Virus record (IMG/VR): IMGVR_UViG_3300032086_002777
Coordinates: 1-44,834 of that record
Source: a virus
Length of the DNA stretch: 44,834 bases
Reading direction: 5' to 3' (one strand)
Within the stretch, counting starts at the first letter, position 1. Each line of letters begins with the position of its first letter. The notes under the pieces were generated by a model that worked only from the letters and a program-made list of their open reading frames with translations, made no database searches and was not told the origin of the DNA. This document shows, piece by piece, positions 1 to 5,540 of this stretch. Both the position numbers and the translations under genes were made by a program.

Positions 1-91
1 TAATGTAGTCATGATGTCACCTTTAAAATTTTGAGATGTCGTGATATGTGGTGTATGTATGCGCGCCGTTATGCTTTATGCATTTGGCGTT
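1..91. repeat. Terminal direct repeat, left copy
   Basis: Bases 1-91 are identical to 44744-44834. Gene 44264-44755 starts inside the right copy, and its start codon also appears at 12-10 here, so the genes read through smoothly when the ends are joined. The odd, short length fits a k-mer overlap of a circular assembly better than a biological terminal repeat, but a real redundancy cannot be excluded. Confidence 0.95.
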
Positions 92-208
92 ACGTTGATT
101 GGCTAGGCCACCACGTAAACAAAAATACTCGTATGTAATTTGGTTGGAGTATCGCGCAGGGAATCTATCCCCGTGATATTCCAGCTTGAAGCCATTATGT
201 GTACTCAT
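23..208 (-). CDS. Hypothetical protein, 61 aa
   Basis: Small leftward gene of unknown function. It starts in an ATGA overlap with the stop of the gene at 205-393, so translation is probably coupled. The protein is rich in Tyr, His and Asn, with two Cys and no membrane segment or known motif. After circularisation the next gene downstream is the one at 44264-44755, whose ATG lies about 10 bases beyond this stop codon. Confidence 0.6.
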   Translation of the reverse strand: MSTHNGFKLEYHGDRFPARYSNQITYEYFCLRGGLANQRNAKCIKHNGAHTYTTYHDISKF

Positions 209-393
209 GATGCTTGCTCCAAGTTGGTTACTGCCTTGGCCGCGTGTACTTCACGACCAACGTTAATAAGTACGCGCATTTGTGTGGATGTGGTCCCGTG
301 CTTTTTGGCCATCATATAGATAGTGTAATCACTCGCACGGCGCGTCGTTGCGAACTCTAAATAGAGCTTTTCAACTACATTCAATACACTCAT
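205..393 (-). CDS. Hypothetical protein, 62 aa
   Basis: Not recognised. The start was set at 393 rather than at an upstream in-frame codon at 432 because an ideal ribosome-binding site, AAGGAGGTG, lies just before it and the ATG overlaps the previous stop as ATGA. The predicted product is mostly helical and basic in its second half (TRRASDYTIY, then a KKHGTTSTQMR segment that resembles a small helix-turn-helix). DNA binding is possible but unproven. Confidence 0.65.
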   Translation of the reverse strand: MSVLNVVEKLYLEFATTRRASDYTIYMMAKKHGTTSTQMRVLINVGREVHAAKAVTNLEQAS

Positions 394-806
394 GAGTTCA
401 CCTCCTTCAATGACTGGTGCCAGAACGGGCATAGTGAGCCATCAGGGGAACATGCCACGCGCACCTCCTTTGCTTCAGCGTCGCTAGTGCTCCAAAAATC
501 CCGTTGTTGATCTGGCTCCACACTGTACGCGTAGACCTCGCCGTCCGCGTCGCACGCCAGAAAATTGGTCCAGCTAGGTACTATCAGCACCGCGCCGAAA
601 TACTCTACTTCAATAGTATCTGGCTCGACATCGTTTAAGCCTGCACACTGGCGCGCGTGTTCTAAGCATGATAAGAACGCCGCGCACGCGTCGCGCTCTG
701 AGATACCCACTGTCTCATCGTGGCCATACTGGACCGTATGACGTTCGCCGCGCACGGTCCAAATGATTGGCACCTGACCTTTAATACTCGCCGTTGCAAT
801 AATCAT
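390..806 (-). CDS. Hypothetical protein, 138 aa
   Basis: Unknown function. It is overlapped by one base-sharing ATGA junction at each end, so it sits inside a tight leftward operon. The protein is acidic, with four Cys and several Trp and no transmembrane helix. A stretch near residues 70-95 (EVEYFGAVLIVPSWTNFLA) looks like alternating beta strands. Codon choice includes GCGCACGCGTCGC words like those in the 3.3-3.7 kb region. Confidence 0.6.
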   Translation of the reverse strand: MIIATASIKGQVPIIWTVRGERHTVQYGHDETVGISERDACAAFLSCLEHARQCAGLNDVEPDTIEVEYFGAVLIVPSWTNFLACDADGEVYAYSVEPDQQRDFWSTSDAEAKEVRVACSPDGSLCPFWHQSLKEVNS

Positions 807-1138
807 AGGATCACCTCAACTTGTACGCCATTGTAAAACTCAGTGGTTTCACCTGTTTGGTTATCACGGATAAACCACTCGCCAGCTTTTTGGAACACGT
901 GCACGCCAGCACATAACCCGCTTAGCAGGGCGTTGATACGGCTTTTGGTGGTAGGCGTGAACCAGCCAGCACTCGACAGCGTTAAGTATTTGCCATGCGA
1001 GATCACACCAATGACATGACCGTGTAAGCGTATCTCTGCTGCTTGGTGATCTGGGTAACTCAACACCTGAGTGTTGCCGCTTTTAAAGTTGCGTTGGTTG
1101 GCTACTGCTTTGATCATATTCGATTCGATTTTACGCAT
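803..1138 (-). CDS. Hypothetical protein, 111 aa
   Basis: Function not recognised. The frame is open from 1180, but ATG at 1138 follows an AAGGGGA ribosome-binding site at normal spacing, so the shorter form is preferred. The product begins MRKIESNMIKAVANQRNF and contains repeated short strand-like segments ending TTEFYNGVQVEVIL, suggesting a small beta-rich fold. It overlaps the following gene by ATGA. The 58-base gap upstream carries the near-palindrome GAGCGCGACGCGC at 1166-1178. Confidence 0.6.
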   Translation of the reverse strand: MRKIESNMIKAVANQRNFKSGNTQVLSYPDHQAAEIRLHGHVIGVISHGKYLTLSSAGWFTPTTKSRINALLSGLCAGVHVFQKAGEWFIRDNQTGETTEFYNGVQVEVIL

Positions 1139-1196
1139 GATAAGTCCCCTTATATGTTGTATGTGGAGCGCGACGCGCACTAGGCGCGCCCTGCTG

Positions 1197-1457
1197 CTAT
1201 TCTTGGATGGCTAACAAGTTAGTCATGAAGTTAATCAAACGTTGGTGCGCATATTCTGAGTGATAAAGCTCTTCTACCTCTTCAGCGTACGCCGCTACCA
1301 AGGCACCTAAAGCAGCTGCTGTGCGCAGTGCTTTGTATTCATTAAATAGGTCCATAAGTTGCTCAATTGTTTCGTCGCGTGCATCATCTTGGATGGCTCC
1401 TTCGATGAACTCAATAGAGTCCCAAATACCTATCTCGAGTTTAATATTCTGTGTCAT
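1197..1457 (-). CDS. Hypothetical acidic helical protein, 86 aa; first gene of the leftward block
   Basis: This is the gene nearest the control region on the leftward strand, so it should be among the first transcribed. Its start follows GGAAACGGGAA, a usable ribosome-binding site. The product is acidic and nearly all helical, with runs such as DETIEQLMDLFNEY and EEVEELYHSEYAHQ. No domain is recognised. An early anti-host or regulatory role would fit the position but is inference only. Confidence 0.6.
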   Translation of the reverse strand: MTQNIKLEIGIWDSIEFIEGAIQDDARDETIEQLMDLFNEYKALRTAAALGALVAAYAEEVEELYHSEYAHQRLINFMTNLLAIQE

Positions 1458-1522
1458 TTCCCGTTTCCTTAAAGGCCGTGGTTGGTGTTTGCTAATTGCT
1501 TAGCTAGTGTCTGAATAATAGG

Positions 1523-1583
1523 TAAGAACTGGTGAAGTAGCAAGTTAATTATAAGACTGTGAAGGCATAAGAACTGGTGAAGT
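1523..1583. repeat. Two 16-bp direct repeats, TAAGAACTGGTGAAGT
   Basis: The 16-mer occurs at 1523-1538 and 1568-1583, start to start 45 bases. A third, shortened copy (AAGAACTGGTGAA) lies at 1922-1934, and a one-mismatch copy (TAAGAAGTGGTGAAGT) lies at 30187-30202 just upstream of another leftward gene. All four have the same orientation. A protein-binding site acting on leftward transcription is the likeliest role. Confidence 0.75.
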
Positions 1584-1686
1584 GTTGCAAATTCATTATT
1601 AGTGAAGGGGGGTATACAGTTTTTTATCAGTACACAGTCTAAGGTCACAACTTAGTGAGAGTGTGTAACAAAAGCATATGATTTAA

Positions 1687-1770
1687 TACACTACTTCAAA
1701 TGCGCTATTTACAACCGATACACAACTATTTTAACAGGTACACAACTTGATTACTTTTAATACACAACTT
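1687..1770. repeat. Iteron-like TACACAACTT repeats
   Basis: TACACAACT appears at 1719, 1739 and 1761, spaced 20 and 22 bases, which is about two helical turns. A variant TACACTACTT lies at 1687, and inverted relatives (TTGTGTACC near 1791, TTGTGTATG near 1830) lie beyond. Same-face spacing is typical of binding sites for an initiator or regulator. No matching initiator can be named from this window. Confidence 0.6.
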
Positions 1771-1958
1771 GGTGACTTTGTGACCCTAGATTGTGTACCT
1801 ATTTGGCAATATTTGAACGTGAAAAATTCTTGTGTATGCCCCTTCACTACTTTGTGTTTGAGATACTAACGCTTTGAGCGCGTCGCACGCGTTGCAACTT
1901 GTTGATTTTGCTACCAATTTAAAGAACTGGTGAACCAATGCAAACCTTTCTATATATC

Positions 1959-1987
1959 TTTACCTTTTAAGGTAGTGTATATATACT
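1959..1987 (+). promoter_or_regulatory. Predicted sigma70-type promoter for the gene at 2022
   Basis: TTTACC at 1959-1964 and TATACT at 1982-1987 are separated by 17 bases, placing the transcript start near 1994 and leaving a short leader before ATG 2022. The -35 overlaps one dyad and the start site lies in another, so repression is expected. Confidence 0.5.
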
Positions 1988-2008
1988 ATACATAGGTATA
2001 CTACCTAT
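1961..2008. promoter_or_regulatory. Two dyad operators sharing AGGTA half-sites
   Basis: TACCTT-TT-AAGGTA (1961-1974) covers the -35 region, and ATAGGTA-TAC-TACCTAT (1992-2008) covers the predicted transcript start. Both are perfect inverted repeats with the same TACCT/AGGTA half-site. Autoregulation by the product of the gene at 2022 is a natural guess. Confidence 0.5.
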
Positions 2009-2021
2009 TTAGGAGAGAATT

Positions 2022-2540
2022 ATGGAAAAATTAGTACATGCAAAATCAGAACTAGATCAAGCAATTGAGCACCTAAAATCAGTACGTAAATCGTTGGACC
2101 AAAATTTTGGAGCTTATGAAGCGTTAGCGCCTAAGTATGAGGCAGATTTTATACCTTGGTTAGTATCTGGATTACGTCAGCTTGGTGTAACTGAAATACC
2201 TGCATTTTTAGTCGAGCAAAGCGCCAGATCTTTTAACGTGGAGTTAACACAGCGCGCAGGTTGGTGGCTTAGATCTTGTGGGTACACTAACAACCGCAAT
2301 AAAAATGGTATGCGTTGGTATGACATCCAGAGTATGGGCCTACCTGACCCAACCGCAAAAATCACAAACCAGCCAGTAAATCAAAAGCCAGTACCTGACC
2401 AATTTATATTAGATACGCTGCAAGCTACTAGCGCGGACCAAGTAGAATATCACCCTGAATATGGTTGGATGCTCAAACAAAAAGAAACGCCTCAAGACGA
2501 TACAGACCTCAAGGCGTTGCTGAATAACTGGGGCAAATGA
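2022..2540 (+). CDS. Putative regulator or replication-associated protein, 172 aa
   Basis: Not assignable to a family. The start has a strong AGGAGAGA ribosome-binding site, and two dyads overlap the promoter. Residues 1-35 form a charged helix. Residues 40-95 read like a small winged-helix or helix-turn-helix unit (ADFIPWLVSGLRQLGVTEIP, then TQRAGWWLRSCGYTN), and residues 120-172 are acidic and flexible. The last residues, DDTDLKALLNNWGK, resemble the end of the protein at 28236-28832. It is the only rightward gene in the control region. DNA binding is inferred from context and the helical pattern. Confidence 0.65.
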   Translation: MEKLVHAKSELDQAIEHLKSVRKSLDQNFGAYEALAPKYEADFIPWLVSGLRQLGVTEIPAFLVEQSARSFNVELTQRAGWWLRSCGYTNNRNKNGMRWYDIQSMGLPDPTAKITNQPVNQKPVPDQFILDTLQATSADQVEYHPEYGWMLKQKETPQDDTDLKALLNNWGK

Positions 2541-2789
2541 TTAGCGACGGTTTGCAGCGTTTGCGCCCTTGGCAAAGTTGATAGCTGCACTACGTTGTGC
2601 AGCTTCGCCGCGTGCGCGTTCTGCTGCTGTTTTTGGGCGGCGGCGCATGTGATAGCGTCGACCACGTTCACGCTTCAGCACTTCGAGTATATCGCCGTAC
2701 TTGGTCCCGCCGCTCATTTCGTAGCGGTGCAGATATACTCTGTAGCGAATGTCGAGCAAACTATCGGGCAACTGTTCTAAATTACGCAT
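2541..2789 (-). CDS. Hypothetical very basic protein, 82 aa
   Basis: Unknown function. The start was placed at 2789, where ATG follows GGGAGG and overlaps the end of the upstream gene; a longer form from 2843 would overlap that gene by 62 bases. The second half is strikingly basic (RERGRRYHMRRRPKTAAERA), so nucleic-acid binding is plausible. Its stop abuts the stop of the convergent gene at 2022-2540 with no space for a terminator. Confidence 0.6.
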   Translation of the reverse strand: MRNLEQLPDSLLDIRYRVYLHRYEMSGGTKYGDILEVLKRERGRRYHMRRRPKTAAERARGEAAQRSAAINFAKGANAANRR

Positions 2790-3159
2790 ACAAACCTCCC
2801 TCAACTCTGAATATTTGCGAGCCCACAAAGTAATGGACCGCACCAGCTAACACTTTTCTGTCTTTGACTTGATGCCAAAAGCCTTTAACACTTGGAGTGC
2901 TCTGGCCTTTGATACACTCCAGAACCACCCCAGAATCAAGAACAAGCAAATTGCTACTATCACCCACGGACGCAAATACATTTTGAATATCTCCTAAGTC
3001 ATCAATATGGTTTAAAGGCACCTTAATGGCTGCCTGAGCTGTTTTTGACTCGTCCAAGTACGTGACTGGCTCCACACCATCGAACACGCCTTGAGTGAGC
3101 TTGTGCAGCGTTGCAATGCTATTCATTATCTTGTGCGTTGTTGGCACTATTAAATACAT
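2782..3159 (-). CDS. Hypothetical protein, 125 aa
   Basis: Unrecognised soluble protein of mixed alpha/beta pattern, with hydrophobic strands at about residues 78-90 (NLLVLDSGVVLECI) and 104-118. ATG at 3159 follows GAGGGGAT at good spacing; a second Met at codon 12 is a weaker alternative. It is translationally coupled to 2541-2789. The two genes form a small leftward unit cut off from the main leftward block by the regulatory stretch and the gene at 2022. Confidence 0.6.
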   Translation of the reverse strand: MYLIVPTTHKIMNSIATLHKLTQGVFDGVEPVTYLDESKTAQAAIKVPLNHIDDLGDIQNVFASVGDSSNLLVLDSGVVLECIKGQSTPSVKGFWHQVKDRKVLAGAVHYFVGSQIFRVEGGLYA

Positions 3160-3520
3160 AAACTATCCCCTCTTCACCATTTTTTACATTTTTGAGACTA
3201 GCACCAGCACCTAAGATACTCAAAGACCGATAAGTTATAAGAAATGCACCGTTATAACCTTGTGGATATGCTTACAGCTTGAACGAACACGTAAAGCGAG
3301 CGACGCGCGCTCCTCATTTCCTACAGCATTTTGACCGTATGCCCTGCGTAAGTGCGTCGCGCTCCTTGCACTCTTAATTGCAGCCCAAGAACTAGCCTTC
3401 AGCCCAGTATCCATGCGGGTTACAGCTGCCTTACATGCAGGGCGCGCGACGCGCTCAGAGCGTGCGAAGCGTGCGCCGTGAAGGACCGGAGCGCACCAGG
3501 ACGGTGCACACGTCGCGTTC

Positions 3521-3551
3521 GATTGTCGCATTGTAAGATTGTCCGACAATC
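3521..3551. other. Hairpin with perfect 8-bp stem
   Basis: GATTGTCG (3521-3528) pairs exactly with CGACAATC (3544-3551) across a 15-base loop. It lies in the non-coding GC-rich stretch. There is no T-run, so it is not an ordinary terminator; it could be an operator or an RNA element. Confidence 0.5.
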
Positions 3552-3606
3552 CCAGGCTAGGTGCGACGCGGGCTAGGGATTCGGGGCGCGCGTCGCGCAC
3601 GTGGCA

Positions 3607-3639
3607 GACCCCGCCCCGCCTCGTAGTGGGGGAGGGGTC
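3607..3639. other. Strong G/C hairpin
   Basis: GACCCC-G-CCCC (3607-3617) pairs with GGGG-A-GGGGTC (3629-3639), a ten-pair stem with one G.A mismatch and an 11-base loop. No T-run follows on either strand. A stable structure of this kind outside a gene suggests a structured transcript or a barrier element. Confidence 0.55.
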
Positions 3640-3688
3640 CCAGAAATATCCGCGCTGAAAATTTTGAAATTGATGTCGGTATAGTTCA

Positions 3689-3717
3689 TTGAGAATGATT
3701 CTCATTTAGATTAAACT
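3689..3717 (+). promoter_or_regulatory. Predicted sigma70 promoter with embedded Fur-type box
   Basis: TTGAGA (3689-3694, five of six matches to TTGACA) and TAAACT (3712-3717) are separated by exactly 17 bases. Between and across them lies the perfect 7-1-7 palindrome TGAGAAT-G-ATTCTCA (3690-3704), which matches the known gammaproteobacterial Fur pattern TGATAATNATTATCA with one changed base per half. Fur-Fe(II) bound here would block the promoter. The transcript would start near 3724 and run toward the M15 peptidase gene and the terminase genes. Confidence 0.55.
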
Positions 3718-3884
3718 AGCCCAGGGTGCGACGTGTGCGACGCGTTTTGCTTGACCTCAGCACGCACTTACACTATATTTCAGGTAGGGCGGCAATGCGC
3801 TGAACACGGAAGTTACATGGAGTTCGACGGATGCGGTCACGGAAGGACTAAAAACACCACGGAAATGGGTCAAAATCGAACGCT

Positions 3885-3911
3885 AAAAGCGCGTTGCACG
3901 CTCTGCTTTTT
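3885..3911 (+). terminator. Weak terminator-like hairpin before the M15 gene
   Basis: AAAAGC-GCG (3885-3893), loop TTGCA, then CGC, a three-base bulge and GCTTTT T (3905-3911). The stem is short and interrupted, so this is tentative. If functional it would end a transcript of roughly 190 nt from the promoter at 3689-3717, 34 bases before the next gene. Confidence 0.3.
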
Positions 3912-3944
3912 GACCAACCTCTTCACCAAAAGTAAGGATTGACC

Positions 3945-4412
3945 ATGTATTTGAAGAAAGGAGCCTCACTAGAAGGCGCATCTGCTAAGACAATCTCAGC
4001 AGTTGAAATCGTAAATAAGATCTATGAGTCGTTTGGTCACGAGCTAGTTGTAACCTCTGGTACTGAAGGCCATCGTGGTGACAAAGTCCATGGTGACAAC
4101 TCAAAACATTACACTGGTGACGCATTTGACTGCCGTACCAGAATTTTCGTAGACGAGTATAACGTTCGCGACGAGCCTAAAATCAAGGCTGTAGCGAAGG
4201 CGATCCGTGAAGCATTGGGCAAAGAATACGATGTGGTAATTGAGAATACACATATCCACGTTGAGTACGACCCGAAGCTTGGATCAGGTACGCTGGCCTC
4301 TGACTTGAAAAACCTGATTGATTTGGTGTTCAAGTTCATCGGAGATTTCACTCCGTTTTATCGCAGCTTGGAAAAACTCGTTAAGTCCATAGTTGGTAAG
4401 ATCAAGAAGTAG
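3945..4412 (+). CDS. Endolysin, M15-family D-Ala-D-Ala carboxypeptidase/endopeptidase type
   Basis: Zinc peptidase expected to cut peptidoglycan cross-links at lysis, or locally during entry. The family signature is clear: SKHYTGDAFD gives His55 and Asp62 as zinc ligands, and NTHIHVEYD gives His103/His105 with a following Glu. The catalytic part ends near residue 112. Residues 120-155 form a basic amphipathic tail (LVFKFIGDFTPFYRSLEKLVKS) that might bind membrane. ATG 3945 follows AAGGA; an in-frame TTG at 3939 is less likely. There is no signal peptide, so export would need a holin. It is the first gene of the rightward late block, directly before the terminase genes. Confidence 0.88.
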   Translation: MYLKKGASLEGASAKTISAVEIVNKIYESFGHELVVTSGTEGHRGDKVHGDNSKHYTGDAFDCRTRIFVDEYNVRDEPKIKAVAKAIREALGKEYDVVIENTHIHVEYDPKLGSGTLASDLKNLIDLVFKFIGDFTPFYRSLEKLVKSIVGKIKK

Positions 4413-4420
4413 GAGATCTC

Positions 4421-5230
4421 ATGCCAGATTATCCTAAGCGCCAAGGTCATATACCGCCAGAAGAGCTGAAACTCACCGCCGCCCAGCAAGAGCTGATGGA
4501 GGCGTTGATGACTGACCTGACTGATGTAGAGATCGCAGTTCGGTTGGACAGCTCACGTGCTGCACTGCACGATCGGTTCAAAGGTGCTCTGAAAAAATTA
4601 GGTGCTCGTGAGTTAGAGCGCCGGTTCAACTCCCCTCGCGTTCGCGAGAAAATTGACTATCAAATCCGTAAAAATTCAGCCTCTGTGACGATGAAACCTC
4701 ACGCAGAGATCCATAGTTCACAGGCTGTCAAAGAGCGCGAGGCGCGGGCTGAGGTGATGATACCTCCGCAGGATAAGTTGCTGGTGGGTGTGGAAGAGAT
4801 AGTTGATCCAGGCGAAGCGTTGTTCAAATTAATGCAGATAGCTCAGAAAACAGGGGTGCCAAAGGCGCTGCTTGAAGGGCTGTCAAACCGGATAATGAAA
4901 GGGATAACTGAGGTAGATCAGTTACCACCTGACTACAAGGATGATGAGTTACACGCTGAGTTACGTAAAAAGGTAACGTTGGTGCTCGCTCACATAGATG
5001 AAGCCACGGTAGGCGGAGCGAAGTTGACAGAGTTGTCGTCGATGCTGAAAACACTGCAAGAGCAAACGCAGTTGCTGGAAGGTCGCCCAACTGCGATACT
5101 CGCTGTAGAGGACAAACAGGGTATGTCTCAGATCGCTGAGATGCTCCAAGCAGAAATGGCTCGTCGAGGTAAGATCATAAATGGCACATGCGAACCCAGT
5201 AGCGAAGATGGTAACGATACCGATATATAA
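4421..5230 (+). CDS. terS: Terminase small subunit (putative)
   Basis: Predicted to bind the packaging site on the viral DNA and load the large terminase. The assignment rests on position immediately before the large subunit and on an N-terminal helix-turn-helix pattern (residues about 33-65, LTDVEIAVRLDSSRAALHDRF). A helical, acidic middle and C-terminal part suitable for oligomerisation follows. At 269 aa it is longer than many small subunits, and residues 95-150 look like a linker. Its 3' end overlaps the next gene by 50 bases. Confidence 0.65.
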   Translation: MPDYPKRQGHIPPEELKLTAAQQELMEALMTDLTDVEIAVRLDSSRAALHDRFKGALKKLGARELERRFNSPRVREKIDYQIRKNSASVTMKPHAEIHSSQAVKEREARAEVMIPPQDKLLVGVEEIVDPGEALFKLMQIAQKTGVPKALLEGLSNRIMKGITEVDQLPPDYKDDELHAELRKKVTLVLAHIDEATVGGAKLTELSSMLKTLQEQTQLLEGRPTAILAVEDKQGMSQIAEMLQAEMARRGKIINGTCEPSSEDGNDTDI

Positions 5231-5540
5231 TCGGCCTGTTATCCTAGCGAATGATAACGTGGCAGCTGAGAAGCTGCTGCACAAACACTACAAAGTTTGG
5301 ACTGATATGAGCATGGGTAATACATGCGTCGGCATAACTTGTATAGTTGAAGAGGTTGGCGTGATCGTTGTGATCGTGCACGATGGTACAGCTCAGACAC
5401 TGTGCCATGAAGCCGTCCATGCTGCCTGGGAGACACTGCGTGCAGCTGGTGTCATATCAGATGTAGATAATCAAGAATCGTTGGCATACCTAACAGACTG
5501 GGTGTTCCACGCAGGCATGAAGGCGTTGAAATTGAAATGA
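5181..5540 (+). CDS. HExxH-motif putative metallopeptidase-like protein, 119 aa
   Basis: A small protein with a zincin signature: CHEAVHAAW puts HExxH at residues 76-80, and Glu99 in NQESLAYL is a suitable third zinc ligand. The rest is a short beta region (residues 11-70) preceding the motif helix. Similar HExxH proteins are found next to phage terminase genes, but their substrate is unknown. ATG 5181 has a GAGGTAAG site inside the TerS gene; a Met at codon 11 is an alternative. Its stop overlaps the TerL start as ATGA, so it is co-translated with packaging genes. Confidence 0.65.
   Translation: MAHANPVAKMVTIPIYNRPVILANDNVAAEKLLHKHYKVWTDMSMGNTCVGITCIVEEVGVIVVIVHDGTAQTLCHEAVHAAWETLRAAGVISDVDNQESLAYLTDWVFHAGMKALKLK

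Larger units (their letters stand above)
1458..2021. other. Non-coding control region with iteron-like repeats between divergent genes
   Basis: A 564-base AT-rich stretch without a credible gene. It separates the leftward block (first gene 1197-1457) from the rightward gene at 2022. It contains three copies of AAGAACTGGTGAA (1525, 1570, 1922), a series of TACACAACT-type repeats (1687, 1719, 1739, 1761, with inverted relatives near 1791 and 1830), a consensus -10 TATAAT read leftward at 1553-1548, and the promoter and dyads of the gene at 2022. Such a concentration fits a replication origin, a regulatory switch, or both. Confidence 0.6.
3160..3944. other. GC-rich, hairpin-rich non-coding region before the late block
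   Basis: About 785 bases with no convincing gene; the open frames here lack ribosome-binding sites and have unnatural composition. The stretch 3290-3750 is far more GC-rich than its neighbours and is packed with GCGACGCG/CGCGTCGC words. It contains perfect or near-perfect hairpins at 3521-3551 and 3607-3639, a Fur-type box in a promoter at 3689-3717, and a weak terminator-like hairpin at 3885-3911. It may have been acquired from a host chromosome or may act as structured RNA. Confidence 0.6.

Noticed and set aside
1548-1576. Full leftward promoter with TATAAT at 1553-1548
   Set aside because: The -10 is perfect but no acceptable -35 exists at 16-18 bases, so only the -10 is mentioned; an activator-dependent promoter remains possible.
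3235-3705. Leftward open frame of 156 codons in the GC-rich region
   Set aside because: No ribosome-binding site, Arg/Ala/Ser/Cys-rich composition produced by the GCGACGCG words, and it covers obvious hairpins and the Fur-type box.
3733-3942. Rightward GTG-started frame of 69 codons before the M15 gene
   Set aside because: No ribosome-binding site, and the frame runs through the terminator-like hairpin. A shorter ATG form at 3817 has only a weak site. Kept as a possible leader, not called.
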